A stretch of DNA of 64,000 bases from NCBI GenBank assembly GCA_023411575.1, contig JAEYOP010000017.1, forward strand, positions 62,001 to 126,000. The letters run 5' to 3'. How positions within the stretch are numbered: position 1 is the first letter of the stretch; every line of letters begins with the position of its first letter. Of this stretch, positions 9,031-19,124 are shown in pieces. The DNA comes from Bacillota bacterium (GTDB taxonomy: Bacteria > Bacillota > Clostridia > Acetivibrionales > DTU013). The notes beneath the pieces were generated by a model that did no database searches, was not told the origin of the DNA, and was given only the letters and a program-made list of their open reading frames with translations. The position numbers and the translations under genes were made by a program.

Positions 9031-12000
9031 GAGTTCACCTCCAAAGATTCATTGCGGGCTCGTTTCTTACGCGACAGCTTCTGCCGGAAGTCGTCGATCA
9101 GCGTATACACCACCGGGATCAACAGCGGCGACAGGATGGTCGACGCGACCAGTCCTCCGATCAGGACAATGGCCATGCCGGACTTCAGCTCGCTTCCGTC
9201 GCCGATGGACAAGGCCGTGGGCAGCATTCCGAACACCATTGTAACGGAAGTCATGATGATGGGCCGGATCCTTGTCGTGCCTGCCTCCAGCAGTGCTTCC
9301 CTCAAGGGAAGTCCCCGTTTCATCAGGGTATTGGTATAATCGATCAGGAGTGTGCCGTTTTTCGAGGCGATGCCGTCCAGCATGATGACTCCAATGAGAG
9401 ACAGCATGTTCAGGGCCTTGCCGAAAACAGCCATCGCCAGCAGTGCCCCGATAATGCCGCAGGGCAGCGAAAGCATCCGGATCACGGGCGTAAGATAGGA
9501 TTCATAAAGCACCACCAGGATCATGTAAACGAGCAGGACGGACGCGATCAGCGCTTTGATCAGCGCGTCGAAGGAGGTATTCATCATTTCCGTATCTCCG
9601 CCGAATTTGATCGAATAACCGTAAGGAAGACGGATATTCCCGACCTTGGCCTGTATATCCTTGCTGACGCCTCCCTGCACCCTTCCCTGGACATTGGCCG
9701 CTATCGTCACCAACTGCTGCCGGTCCTTCCGGAGGATTTCCCTCGGGCTGTCCGTATCCGCGATCCTGGCAATGGTCCCGAGCTCCACCGGAGTCCCGTA
9801 GGAGGATGCGACCCGGACCGAGCGGATATCGCCGGCGGTTTTGATCTGGTCCTTTTGATACCGCAGGTTGATATCGTATTCCTCTCCGCCGGTGCGGTAT
9901 ACTCCGGCGTTGACACCCTCAATCGCAATCCTCAGGGTGGCGGCGGCGTTGTAGGAATTCACCCCGTATCCGGCTGCCGCCAGCCTGTCGATCACCACGC
10001 TGATGTCGGGCTTGCGGGCGCTGATGGTATTTGAGACATCCACCGTGCCCGGAACGGACTTCACCGCCTTTTCCACCTCTCCCGCCAGTTGTGCCAGTAC
10101 GTCCTGATCCGGGCCGGTAATATTGATCGCAATCGTTTTGCTGCTATCAATGTTCGTCCTGTCAAACACACTGCTTTCCGTGACGGAAGCCTCGACGCCC
10201 GGCCGGCTGTTGCACCAGCTTCGGAGCTCGGCCGCCAGCTCGGCCTGCGATTTGTCCCTTTGATTTTTCTCCTTCATCCGAACTTTGATCTTGACCGTAG
10301 CCGGGTTATTTTCATCGCCGACCTTCGTCAGGTAATCTTGCACCTCCGGCATCGCCTTCAAATGCGCTTCGATTTCCTTTGCCTTCTCGTCGGCCTGTTT
10401 GAGCGTTGACCATGGGGTGAGGTTTGCATCGATAGTCAACTTGCCCTGGTCAATGCCCGGCAGGAATTCCGCCTGGATCACCCCGGTGGGGATCAGGGCC
10501 GCGCTGGCCGCAATGCCCGCCACTACGACGAGGATCAGCTTCCAGCGGTTGTTCAGGGACCATTTCAGAAGGCTCCGGTACCGGGAAACCACGATCCGGT
10601 CAAAAAGGTTCGCAAATTTTCCCGGTTTCTTTTCCGCGCCCTCCCCGCCTGCTCCTTCTCCGGTTTTACCCTTGGCTTTGTGCAGGTGCGCCGCCATCAT
10701 GGGCGTCAGGGTAAAGGAAATAAAAAGAGAAAACAGGGTGGCGAAGACCACCGTCAATCCGAACTCCTTCAGGAATTGTCCTACCATGTCGGTCATAAAG
10801 GCGACCGGCGCAAATACCACTACGTCGCAAAGCGTGATGGCAACAGCCGCAAGGCCTATTTCCCTCCGCCCTTCCACCGCCGCGATCCTTGGCGCCTTTC
10901 CCATGTTGATATGCCGGTCGATATTCTCCAGCACCACAATGGAATCGTCCACCAGGATGCCGACACACATAGCTATGCCCAACAGGGACACGATATTGAA
11001 GGTAAAGTGGAACAGATACATCATGAAAAAGGTTGAAACAATGGAGGTCGGAATCGCGATCAGCACGATCAGCGAGGATCTCCACCGCCTGAGAAACAGC
11101 ATCAGGATGATGGAGGTCGTGATAATTCCCTCGATGATATTCCTGGCGGTTTCATTCAGAGAGGAATTGATGAAATAAGTGGAATCCTCCGCTATGATGA
11201 TATTGACGCCGCTCTGATCGGAGGCCTTGAATTTTTCAATCTGCTCCTTTAAGAGGTTCGCGGTTTCCACGATATTGGCGTCGCTTTGCTTCTGGACCTC
11301 GATCCCGATGGCGGGCTTTCCGTTCAGCCGGACCAGCGTCTCGTCCTCCGGATACGCCAGCTCGATGCCGGAAATGTCCGCCAGCCTTATCTGCCCGCCG
11401 CGCACCGGTATCCGGAGGTCCTCCACCTCCTCGATGCTCTCGAATTCGGCTTTCACCCGGACGGTCCTGTTCCGGCTGTTCTCCTCCACGGTTCCGGCCG
11501 GTATGTTGAGGTTCTCCGCCTTCAGCAGGGATAAAACCGTATTGGCGTCAATCCCGTAGTATTCCACTTTGGATTTATCCAATGCAATTCTCAATTCCTT
11601 TTCCTGCGCTCCCGTGATGGTTACATTGCCCACGCCGCTCAGGTTCTCCAGGGATTTTTTCAGTTTGTCCGCCTTGCTGTACAGCTCCTCGTAGGAGCTT
11701 CCGCCGGAAACCGCCAGCGTCAGGACCGGCTCCGCATTCACGTCGAATTTCTGGATGACGGGAATAGTGGCATCCTCCGGCAGTTTTCCCAGCATGCCGT
11801 CAATCGCTTTCTGTACGTCGATGATAGCGATATTGGGGTCGGCGGACATTTTAAACTGGACGATCGTATGGCCGTAGCCGTCCCCCGAGACGGAGCGGAT
11901 GTTGTCAATTCCGCTGATGGTCGCCACCGCGTCCTCAATGGGCTTGATGATGTCCTTCTCGATTTCTTCCGAGCCCGCGCCGGGGTAGGTGGAGGTGATC

Positions 12001-12137
12001 GTAATGACGGGTATGTTGGAAGAAGGCAAAAGATTCGCGCCGAGATTCATATATCCCATGGCGCCTATGCCGACCAGCAGGATGATCAGCATGATGATGG
12101 CCGTCGGCCTTTTAACAGATAGTTCGGTAATATTCAT
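9027..12137 (-). CDS. RND-family multidrug efflux permease (AcrB/SwrC-like)
   Basis: This 1036-residue pump is full length for the AcrB/HAE1 family. It has an N-terminal helix (PTAIIMLIILLVGIGAMGYMN), two large extracytoplasmic loops and two sets of six membrane helices. Conserved parts seen are GIAMCVGILVDDSIVVLENIDRH, carrying the paired aspartates of the proton relay, and MLSLIGVIMLDGIASKNGTLL in the second half. It is proton-driven and exports amphipathic compounds. It is the first gene of an operon with the adaptor and MarR, each overlapping by 4 bases, implying translational coupling. Confidence 0.95.
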   Translation of the reverse strand: MNITELSVKRPTAIIMLIILLVGIGAMGYMNLGANLLPSSNIPVITITSTYPGAGSEEIEKDIIKPIEDAVATISGIDNIRSVSGDGYGHTIVQFKMSADPNIAIIDVQKAIDGMLGKLPEDATIPVIQKFDVNAEPVLTLAVSGGSSYEELYSKADKLKKSLENLSGVGNVTITGAQEKELRIALDKSKVEYYGIDANTVLSLLKAENLNIPAGTVEENSRNRTVRVKAEFESIEEVEDLRIPVRGGQIRLADISGIELAYPEDETLVRLNGKPAIGIEVQKQSDANIVETANLLKEQIEKFKASDQSGVNIIIAEDSTYFINSSLNETARNIIEGIITTSIILMLFLRRWRSSLIVLIAIPTSIVSTFFMMYLFHFTFNIVSLLGIAMCVGILVDDSIVVLENIDRHINMGKAPRIAAVEGRREIGLAAVAITLCDVVVFAPVAFMTDMVGQFLKEFGLTVVFATLFSLFISFTLTPMMAAHLHKAKGKTGEGAGGEGAEKKPGKFANLFDRIVVSRYRSLLKWSLNNRWKLILVVVAGIAASAALIPTGVIQAEFLPGIDQGKLTIDANLTPWSTLKQADEKAKEIEAHLKAMPEVQDYLTKVGDENNPATVKIKVRMKEKNQRDKSQAELAAELRSWCNSRPGVEASVTESSVFDRTNIDSSKTIAINITGPDQDVLAQLAGEVEKAVKSVPGTVDVSNTISARKPDISVVIDRLAAAGYGVNSYNAAATLRIAIEGVNAGVYRTGGEEYDINLRYQKDQIKTAGDIRSVRVASSYGTPVELGTIARIADTDSPREILRKDRQQLVTIAANVQGRVQGGVSKDIQAKVGNIRLPYGYSIKFGGDTEMMNTSFDALIKALIASVLLVYMILVVLYESYLTPVIRMLSLPCGIIGALLAMAVFGKALNMLSLIGVIMLDGIASKNGTLLIDYTNTLMKRGLPLREALLEAGTTRIRPIIMTSVTMVFGMLPTALSIGDGSELKSGMAIVLIGGLVASTILSPLLIPVVYTLIDDFRQKLSRKKRARNESLEVNS

Positions 12138-12170
12138 AGGCGATTCCTTATGTAGTTATTGCTTTTAATT

Positions 12171-12199
12171 ATTATATTTCCGTACTATCTAATTATATA
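12171..12199 (-). promoter_or_regulatory. Candidate promoter -10 and MarR-type operator of the efflux operon
   Basis: The minus strand has TATAAT at 12171-12176, 34 bases before the RND start. Upstream, at 12186-12199, lies the imperfect palindrome TATCTAATTATATA (12 of 14 positions symmetric), overlapping where the -35 would be. A+T-rich palindromes at this position are typical MarR targets, so autorepression by the last gene of the operon is likely. This is inference from position and symmetry. Confidence 0.5.
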
Positions 12200-12323
12200 A
12201 CTTTATTTTTGGGCTGGCAAGATGATGGAAATAAAAAAGCCAGCACTACCCTTGCCGGGCAGACTGGCGTGTTTCTGGGAGCAGATAAATTCATGCGTTG
12301 TGCTAGGGCACAACAGGTTAAAT

Positions 12324-13205
12324 TCATTCTTTGACAATTCCGTCATAGGTCAGGATCGCTTTATACAAATCCGGCCTGCGGTCGCGGAAAATCCCCCACT
12401 CGGTCCTTTGTTCCCCGAGCCGCTCCAGGTCGAATTCGGCCACCAGGACCGTCTCCTCGGTCCGATCCGCCTCCGCAATTTTCTCGCCCGTTCCGTTGGT
12501 GATAAAGGAGGAACCGTAGAACCGGATTTCAGAATCGCCGATCCTTTCGGCGCCCACCCGGTTGGAGGCCACCACCGGAACCAGATTGCAGGCGGAATGC
12601 CCGATCATGCAACGCTGCCAGTGATCCCTGGAATCCACCTCTGGGCTCTCCGGCTCGGAGCCGATGGCCGTCGGATAGAGCAGCAGCTCCGCCCCCATCA
12701 GAACCATACACCTTGCCGCTTCCGGGTACCATTGATCCCAGCAGATGCCCACGCCGATCCGCGCATACTTCGTATTCCACACCCGGAATCCCGTATCGCC
12801 CGGGTTGAAATAATATTTTTCCTCATAGCCGGGGCCGTCCGGGATATGGCTTTTGCGGTACACGCCCAGCACCTCTCCGTCCGCGTCGATCACCGCCACC
12901 GCGTTGTACCGCGCGTTGTTCCTCTTTTCGTAGAAACTGATCGGAAGGACGACGCCCAGTTCTTTCGCCACCTTGCGGAAATGGAGCACCGCTTTGTTCC
13001 TTTCCGTTTCCAGGGCATACCCGTAGAATTCGGGCTTCTCTTTCTGACAGAAATACAACGTCTCAAACAGTTCCTGGATCAATATGATCCGGGCCCCTTG
13101 GGCGGCCGCCCGCCGGACCATCTCCTCCGCTTTTGCGATATTGTCTTCTATGCTGTCCGTGCAGCTCATCTGGGTGGCCGCAACCTTTACCAGTCTCATT
13201 TTCAC
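12324..13205 (-). CDS. aguB: N-carbamoylputrescine amidase
   Basis: This 293-residue nitrilase-superfamily enzyme hydrolyses N-carbamoylputrescine to putrescine, ammonia and CO2. The catalytic triad is visible: Glu45 in ILIQELFET, Lys118 in VYRKSHIPDG and Cys155 in GVGICWDQWYPEA. The motif GPGYEEKYYFNPGDTGF is characteristic of the AguB subgroup. It lies 54 bases after agmatine deiminase in the same direction, which fixes the pathway. It is cytoplasmic and of normal length. Confidence 0.95.
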   Translation of the reverse strand: MKMRLVKVAATQMSCTDSIEDNIAKAEEMVRRAAAQGARIILIQELFETLYFCQKEKPEFYGYALETERNKAVLHFRKVAKELGVVLPISFYEKRNNARYNAVAVIDADGEVLGVYRKSHIPDGPGYEEKYYFNPGDTGFRVWNTKYARIGVGICWDQWYPEAARCMVLMGAELLLYPTAIGSEPESPEVDSRDHWQRCMIGHSACNLVPVVASNRVGAERIGDSEIRFYGSSFITNGTGEKIAEADRTEETVLVAEFDLERLGEQRTEWGIFRDRRPDLYKAILTYDGIVKE

Positions 13206-13259
13206 AACTCCTGTTCCGCCGTTCCGTATGATAAAAGCTCCCGACCCGGCCCGCCTCGC

Positions 13260-14279
13260 CTACCGAACGCCCTGGGGCATTTGCTGCGTGATGCAGTGGA
13301 TATTTCCGCCTTCCGAAATCAGGTCCATGCTGTCCACCGGCACGATTTTCCGATCCGGGAAAACCCTCCGCAGTACTTCCGCGGCTTTCTCATCCGCCTG
13401 CTCCGCCTCTCCGCCGAAAACAGGGAGGAGAACACCGCCGTTCACAAAATAGAAATTCAGATAGCTCAGGGTCAACCGCGTTCCCTGGTAAAATCGTGCG
13501 GGAGGCTGGGGGATCTCAATGATCTCCAGCTTTCTTCCCGTCGCATCAACCGCATCGTTCAAAATATCCATATTCTCTTTCGTAATCGCCCAATTGGGGT
13601 CCTCCGGGTCGTGGCAGGTCTGCATCAAAACGGCTCCCGGCCTCGCAAAGCATGCCACGTTGTCGATGTGGCCGTCGGTTTCGTCCCCGAAAAGGCCTCT
13701 GTTCAACCAGATGATTCTGGAAACGCCAAGGCGGCTCTTTACCTCTTCTTCAAGCTGTTCCTTCGTCCAGTTGGGGTTCCTGTTCTTGTTCAGAAGGCAC
13801 TCCCGCGTCGTGAGCATGGTGCCCTCTCCGTCCACGTGGATGGAACCGCCCTCCAGTACAATCGGCGAATCGGCGTATCCGACCCGGAAATGGTCCAGCA
13901 CCTTCGGCGCTACTTCATTGTCCAGATCATAGGGCTGATACTTCCCGCCCCACGCATTGAACCGCCAGTTGACGGCGGAAAGGCTCCGGTCCTCTCCGAG
14001 CAGAAAGGTAGGCCCGTTGTCCCTGCACCACGCGTCGTTATGAGGGACCGTCAGGTATTCGATCTCCCCGCCGCAAAGCTCTTTCGCCTCCGTCGCGGCA
14101 TCCTCGTTTACGATCATGGTCACCTTCTCGAATTGGGATATGATCCCGGCCACCCTTGCGTAGGCCGAGCATACCCTGTCAAAGTTCTCCGGCCAGATCA
14201 GCGAAGACCTGACCGGCCATTCCATCAATGTTCTTTCATGCCGTTCCCATTCCGCAGGCATGTAAAAATGCTTGCCCAT
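13260..14279 (-). CDS. aguA: Agmatine deiminase
   Basis: This 339-residue enzyme of the peptidyl-arginine-deiminase-like fold converts agmatine to N-carbamoylputrescine and ammonia. Family motifs are MPAEWERHERTLMEWP at the start, NDAWCRDNGPTF, DETDGHIDNVACF, and the catalytic cysteine in GGNIHCITQQMP (about residue 329). I chose ATG 14279 (MGKHFYMPAEWE) because this is the conserved beginning of the family; the longer frame to 14366 adds unrelated residues. With aguB it makes the two-step arginine-derived route to putrescine. Confidence 0.95.
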   Translation of the reverse strand: MGKHFYMPAEWERHERTLMEWPVRSSLIWPENFDRVCSAYARVAGIISQFEKVTMIVNEDAATEAKELCGGEIEYLTVPHNDAWCRDNGPTFLLGEDRSLSAVNWRFNAWGGKYQPYDLDNEVAPKVLDHFRVGYADSPIVLEGGSIHVDGEGTMLTTRECLLNKNRNPNWTKEQLEEEVKSRLGVSRIIWLNRGLFGDETDGHIDNVACFARPGAVLMQTCHDPEDPNWAITKENMDILNDAVDATGRKLEIIEIPQPPARFYQGTRLTLSYLNFYFVNGGVLLPVFGGEAEQADEKAAEVLRRVFPDRKIVPVDSMDLISEGGNIHCITQQMPQGVR

Positions 14280-14349
14280 CCGTTTTCTCTTGTCCCCAAT
14301 CGTAGTTTTCCCGGTATGCTCCCCGGTATAAGTGTTATTATAGCATGCT

Positions 14350-16125
14350 CTATTTCCCGAAGCCAAATATTTTGTTGTCGTCCGTCGAGGCGCAGACCGA
14401 CCCGTCGGGCAGTATGACGGGAGCGGAAACGGATATCCCGGTCGTCAGGAATTCTTTTTTCCTGGCGCCCTTCGCATCCACGGCGTAAATTTTGTGATCC
14501 GCCGACGAGACATAGACTGTGTTATCGGCTGATACGCTCACCCCCCACAAATATTCCGCGAAGCCGGTCTCCCATCTTTTCAGGCCGCCGGCGTCCATTG
14601 CATACAGCACGGCTCCGCCCTCTATGTATATCGTGCCGTCCTGGCCGACAACAAATTGTTTCAGGAATTTATCGTTGGATTCGGAGGAAACTTCCCATAT
14701 TTTTGAACCGTCCCTGGTATCGACGGCCAGCAGCTTCCCATTCGCCATGCTCAAGTACAGGTTCTGCCCCCCTCCAAAAGCAAGACAGGATGCGGACCCG
14801 CTTGTATCGCTTTCCCATTTTACCGACCGGTCGGGCTTCAGAGCATGCAGCATATATCCGTTATCCTTTTTTTGCATATCCCAGGTGGTATAGTAGAACG
14901 TATTATCCGTTCCGACTGTGAACAACGAATAAACGCTGCCCGTTTTAAACTCCCATATTTTCTTGCCGGCAGGGCTGACCGCGCAGTATTTCTCGTCGGT
15001 ATAGCCGGCAAATACGCCGAAATAAAGGTTGTTGTCCTTTCCCACCATAATCTTCTGGTTTAAATAGGTGCCTGCGTCGTACTGCCACTTTAATTTTCCC
15101 GCAGAGCCCAACGCTATGATTTTCGTCCCGCAGAAAGCGTAAATGCTGCCGTCCGGTCCCACTACAGGGCAGGATACTTTGTCCGGCGCGGCATATTTCC
15201 ATTTTACGGTGCCATCCGGATTCAAGGCCAGCAGGGAATTAGCGGAACCATTGCTCACTCCCGCGTAGATCACGCCGGATTTGTCCGCCGCAAGCTCCGA
15301 AACCGAGGCATAGGAATTGCTCCACTTCTTTCCCGCCGTGCTTGAGGATCTGGATATTTTTATAACGAAGGTTCTGCTCGTTTCGCCGTCCGGCGCTGTT
15401 ATTTTAACCGTTACGGTATTTTCTCCCATTTTCAGGGCAATGGCCTTTTTCAGGGTGCTTTTTGCGCTTTGCCCGTTTATGGCAACCGTTGCGTCCGGAT
15501 CCTTGGCTGTTACGGCAATATCGACACTTGTGGTCTGCGCATCGACATATGCCACGTAATTGCCTTCGCCCAGGCCGTCCAGCCTGAGGAGCTGTTTTTC
15601 GGCATATGCTTCCACTTTGGCCAGATCCGCGTTATTTTTTACTTCCTCGACCTTGATATCCCCAACGGAGGTGATCAGCGTCTTTTTCAGTTCATATTGG
15701 TGACTGCCGTCCATATTGGCAGAGGAGATGGTAACATAGCTGGTCCCCTTTGTATCGCCCGCATTGTATCCCGTGTCAAAGGAAATGCGATATTTTTTTC
15801 CGGCCTTTGCCGTAAAGCTTTTGGTTTTGCTCAAGACCGCCGTTCCACTGGAGAGCTTCACCGAAACTTTTATTTCTACGCTGCCGGTAGCACCGGTATT
15901 TTCCAGATAGTCGTTCATGCTGTAACTGGTAATCTTGCTGCCGGAGTAATGATACACCAGGTTGATTCCCTCTCCCGTCAATACGGGCTTCCCGGCCGGT
16001 TTCGAAGCCGCCGGGGCAGTTCCGCCGGCCGCTGCCTGTCCCTGAACGCATACGGTGAACAGAAGCACGAATGCCAGTACTACCGTCATTGCCAATTGTT
16101 TTATGTTTCTTGCCTGCATTTTCAT
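14350..16125 (-). CDS. Secreted PQQ-type beta-propeller protein with cadherin-like domain (paralog 2)
   Basis: This 591-residue protein starts at ATG 16125, with AGGTGGGGG upstream and a signal peptide ending VQGQAAA. The longer frame to 16380 is antisense-free readthrough of the upstream gene. After an unassigned N-terminal sandwich (residues 30-150), residues 165-240 resemble the cadherin-like beta-sandwich seen beside propellers (KDPDATVAINGQSAKS, MGENTVTVKITAPDGETSRTF). The rest is a propeller of PQQ-like blades (LLALNPDGTVKWKYAAP, GTIYIEGGAVLYAMDAGG). Such proteins usually bind other proteins or polymers rather than PQQ. It is a tandem duplicate of the next gene, and both end NKIFGFGK. 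Confidence 0.85.
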   Translation of the reverse strand: MKMQARNIKQLAMTVVLAFVLLFTVCVQGQAAAGGTAPAASKPAGKPVLTGEGINLVYHYSGSKITSYSMNDYLENTGATGSVEIKVSVKLSSGTAVLSKTKSFTAKAGKKYRISFDTGYNAGDTKGTSYVTISSANMDGSHQYELKKTLITSVGDIKVEEVKNNADLAKVEAYAEKQLLRLDGLGEGNYVAYVDAQTTSVDIAVTAKDPDATVAINGQSAKSTLKKAIALKMGENTVTVKITAPDGETSRTFVIKISRSSSTAGKKWSNSYASVSELAADKSGVIYAGVSNGSANSLLALNPDGTVKWKYAAPDKVSCPVVGPDGSIYAFCGTKIIALGSAGKLKWQYDAGTYLNQKIMVGKDNNLYFGVFAGYTDEKYCAVSPAGKKIWEFKTGSVYSLFTVGTDNTFYYTTWDMQKKDNGYMLHALKPDRSVKWESDTSGSASCLAFGGGQNLYLSMANGKLLAVDTRDGSKIWEVSSESNDKFLKQFVVGQDGTIYIEGGAVLYAMDAGGLKRWETGFAEYLWGVSVSADNTVYVSSADHKIYAVDAKGARKKEFLTTGISVSAPVILPDGSVCASTDDNKIFGFGK

Positions 16126-16154
16126 TCCCCCACCTGCCATTTTTCCGATCCTCA

Positions 16155-17909
16155 TTATTTCCCGAAGCCAAATATTTTGTTGTCGTCCGTTGAGGCGCAG
16201 ACCGATCCGTCGGGCAGTATGACGGGGGCAAAATAGGATATGCCGGTCATTAGGTATTCCTGTTTCTTGCTGCCTTTGGCATCGACGGCATAAATCTTGT
16301 GATCCGCGGACGAAACATAGATGGTGCCGTCGGAAGAAACTCCCATTCCGTACAGCTCTTCTCCCAGCTTCGCTTCCCATCCCCTGGAGCCGCCGGAATC
16401 CGTGGCATACAACACGCCGGAGCCGCCCGTATAAATTGTGCCGTCAAGGCCGATGGCCAGGCTGTTCAGATAGCTGTCGAACGGGGCTTCCCACTTTTTT
16501 GCGCCGCTGTCGCTGTCAAACGCAAACAGTTTTTTGCTGGTAAGCCCCAGGACAATATTTTCTTCCCCTATAGCCAGTTTTTGGATCTGTCCGCTTACGG
16601 CGCAGGACCATTTTTCCGACCGGTCCGGCTTTAACGCATGGAGGGCGTAGCCGTCATCCCTTTTCTGCTCGTCCCATGTCGAATAAAAGAAGGTGTTATC
16701 CTCCCCTACCGCGTACTCCGAGTATACGCTGCCGGTTTTGAATTCCCACCGTTTTTTGCCGTCCGGTCCGACAGAGCAGTATTTCTCATCGCAATAGCCG
16801 GCAAACACACCGAAATAAATGATATTGTCCTTTCCGACCACGATTTTCTTATTGATGATGGCTCCCGCGTCGTATTTCCACTTCAGCTTTCCGGCGGAAT
16901 TGACGGCAATGATCCCGTTCCCGCAGGGGGCGTATATGGTGCCGTCCGTTCCCACCGCCGGCGCCCCGACCTGGCCGGAAGCGGCATACTTCCATTTCTC
17001 GGTGCCGTTGGGGTTCAACGCCAGCAGGTACGATTTGGCCCCCTCGCCCACGCCGGCATAGACCACGCCGGACTTATCGGCGGCAAGCTCCGAAACCGAG
17101 CCGTAGCTTTTGGTCCATTTTTTCGCGGCCGTGCCCGAGGACCTGGATATTTTTATGACGGAGGTAGTGCCGGTTTCACCGTCCGGCGCCGTTACCTTGA
17201 TCGTCACGGTGTTGTCGCCCGCCTTGAGGGCGATGGTCTTTTTCAGGCTGCTTTTTGCGCTTTGGCCGTTTATTGAAACACTGGCGTCCGGATCATCCGC
17301 CGCTGCGGCTATATCAACGCTCGCTGTGCCGGAATCCACATATGCCGCATAGCTGCCTTGTCCCTTGCCGTCCAGCTTCAGAAGCTGCTTTCCCTCATAC
17401 ACTTCCATTTTAGCCAGTTTTGCGTTGTCTTTGAGTTCCTCCACCTTGATATCGCTAATGGAGAGAATGAAGACCTTTTTTATCTCATATTGATCACTGC
17501 CGCTCATGCTGGCCGAAGAGATGGTGATAATGCTTGACCCTTTCAAATCGCCCGGGGTAAATCCCGCATCAAAGGAAATATGATATGTTTTCCCCGCTTT
17601 CGCCGTAAAGGTTTTTGTTTTGCTTATGCCCTTTGCTCCGCTGGAGTATTTCACCTCTGCCTTCAGTTGCACGCTGCCGGCAGTTCCGGTATTTTTGAGG
17701 TAATCGTTCAGATTATACCCGGTAAGCTTGCCGCCGGAATAATTATACGAGATATTGATCCCTTCGCCCTGCAGCACGGGCTTCTTCGTCCCCGAAGCCG
17801 CCGGAGCGGTCCCTCCGGCCAGGGCCTGCTGCGGCATGCACAGCGAAGCCAGCAGCACGACCGCCAGCAGCCATGCGATTCCCAATAATTTTCTTCCTTT
17901 TGTTTTCAC
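16155..17909 (-). CDS. Secreted PQQ-type beta-propeller protein with cadherin-like domain (paralog 1)
   Basis: This 584-residue protein has a signal peptide ending QQALA, then the same architecture as its neighbour at 14350-16125: an N-terminal sandwich, a cadherin-like domain (DDPDASVSINGQSAKS) and a PQQ-like propeller (LLALNPNGTEKWKYAAS, GTIYVSSADHKIYAVDAKG). Similarity runs the full length and is nearly exact at the 3' end. The gap to the next gene is only 29 bases. It is probably an exported binding protein at the cell surface; the ligand is unknown. Confidence 0.85.
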   Translation of the reverse strand: MKTKGRKLLGIAWLLAVVLLASLCMPQQALAGGTAPAASGTKKPVLQGEGINISYNYSGGKLTGYNLNDYLKNTGTAGSVQLKAEVKYSSGAKGISKTKTFTAKAGKTYHISFDAGFTPGDLKGSSIITISSASMSGSDQYEIKKVFILSISDIKVEELKDNAKLAKMEVYEGKQLLKLDGKGQGSYAAYVDSGTASVDIAAAADDPDASVSINGQSAKSSLKKTIALKAGDNTVTIKVTAPDGETGTTSVIKISRSSGTAAKKWTKSYGSVSELAADKSGVVYAGVGEGAKSYLLALNPNGTEKWKYAASGQVGAPAVGTDGTIYAPCGNGIIAVNSAGKLKWKYDAGAIINKKIVVGKDNIIYFGVFAGYCDEKYCSVGPDGKKRWEFKTGSVYSEYAVGEDNTFFYSTWDEQKRDDGYALHALKPDRSEKWSCAVSGQIQKLAIGEENIVLGLTSKKLFAFDSDSGAKKWEAPFDSYLNSLAIGLDGTIYTGGSGVLYATDSGGSRGWEAKLGEELYGMGVSSDGTIYVSSADHKIYAVDAKGSKKQEYLMTGISYFAPVILPDGSVCASTDDNKIFGFGK

Positions 17910-17943
17910 ACGAATCCCTCCATCCTGATTTTCATGTATCTGC

Positions 17944-19083
17944 TTAAAGACAAACGCCTTTGTACAATCCGGTTGATCCGGCTGCCTTTGAATTGCCGAA
18001 CAGCTCCCGGTAGCCTTTCAGGCCCGAGTAATCCTTTTGGCTTCCGGCGGACAGGCGTTTTCTTCCTTCCCTGTAGTCGCCGTTTCCAAGCCTTGTAAGG
18101 AACGAATCAAACTGCAGCGGATTTTCGGCAAAGAATACGATTTGCGTCTTGAACTGCGTATTGTCCGAATATTCCCGAAGCTGCATGCAGACTGCTTCTT
18201 TATCCCTATCACGGGCAAGCCTTTCCCGGAGGCTCTCGTAGTCCTTTACGGCCGCTTCCCCGCTTTCATAGCTATAAGCGATGATGTACGGGTACTTGTT
18301 CATCTCGATGTTTTCAAAGGATTTTTTTAATTCAAGGATATCGGAGGAGGGTTCCACCGGATCGGGGCCGAACCGGTTGTCTCCGAAGCTGCCTTTCTGA
18401 TAGAGCAGCATAAGGCCGAAATAGATATTGTATAAAGGCACCAGAAGAAGCCATGCGTGCTTCCGGGGCCGATCCAGGTCGTGAATCCTTTTTACGGCAA
18501 GGATTACATTCAGGCCGATCATGCCTGCCGCCGCCAAAATGCTCGCGATCATGGGGATGATTTCTTTCGCGCTCTCCGTTAATGGAAGCTGCATGAAAAC
18601 AACAATGAGAAATGCCCATATGGCAGGCACGCCGATGTATACCGCCATCAGGCCGCCGAAATAGCGCAGCCTTCCGATGCGCCCCTGCCAGGAAAAGAAT
18701 TTTGTTTCAGCGGTATAGCTCTCTTGTGCAAACATCCGCAGAGGCCTGCGATAAATCAGATGGAAGGCCGCTTTCACCGGAAGGAAGCCGACGGTAGGCA
18801 ATATACCCGCCAGCAGCAATGAAATGGATAGCACCGCCCCTTTCCCTTTCAGTTCCAGTAAACCGTCCATGATCCACGCCACCAGTGAGCAAAACATAAA
18901 AAGCAGGAAATAGGACGCCAGGAAAACCGCTCCGGAAAGGACATACCGTCCCCATTGCCCTTTTGTGCGCTCCGGTCCGCTGCCGGATCCGGCAGATCCC
19001 TTTTGGAAGCCTCTTCGGATCACCCAAAAAGCATAACACCCGTACAGGATCAAAAATGCCAGGAATAATAGAATGAAATCCAT
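17944..19083 (-). CDS. DUF805-like integral membrane protein
   Basis: This 379-residue protein has about six hydrophobic segments in the first 250 residues. The stretch RIGRLRYFGGL, AVKRIHDLDRPRKHAW and KGSFGDNRFGPDP matches the DUF805 pattern, in which the ending GxNRxGPxP follows the last helix. The C-terminal 130 residues are soluble and unrecognised. The gene is third from the promoter side in an envelope operon between the HEAT-repeat lipoprotein and the two propellers. No enzymatic motif is seen. Confidence 0.75.
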   Translation of the reverse strand: MDFILLFLAFLILYGCYAFWVIRRGFQKGSAGSGSGPERTKGQWGRYVLSGAVFLASYFLLFMFCSLVAWIMDGLLELKGKGAVLSISLLLAGILPTVGFLPVKAAFHLIYRRPLRMFAQESYTAETKFFSWQGRIGRLRYFGGLMAVYIGVPAIWAFLIVVFMQLPLTESAKEIIPMIASILAAAGMIGLNVILAVKRIHDLDRPRKHAWLLLVPLYNIYFGLMLLYQKGSFGDNRFGPDPVEPSSDILELKKSFENIEMNKYPYIIAYSYESGEAAVKDYESLRERLARDRDKEAVCMQLREYSDNTQFKTQIVFFAENPLQFDSFLTRLGNGDYREGRKRLSAGSQKDYSGLKGYRELFGNSKAAGSTGLYKGVCL

Positions 19084-19124
19084 CTCTGTTCCCCTGTTTT
19101 CTTAAATTCTTCAATATTGTGACC

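Noticed and set aside
12222..14417. 731-codon plus-strand open frame
   Set aside because: It lies opposite aguA and aguB, which have full catalytic motifs; the frame has no family motif and arises from GC-rich third positions.
14350..16380. 676-codon version of the second propeller gene
   Set aside because: The extra 85 codons overlap the upstream paralog and precede a proper ribosome site and signal peptide at 16125.
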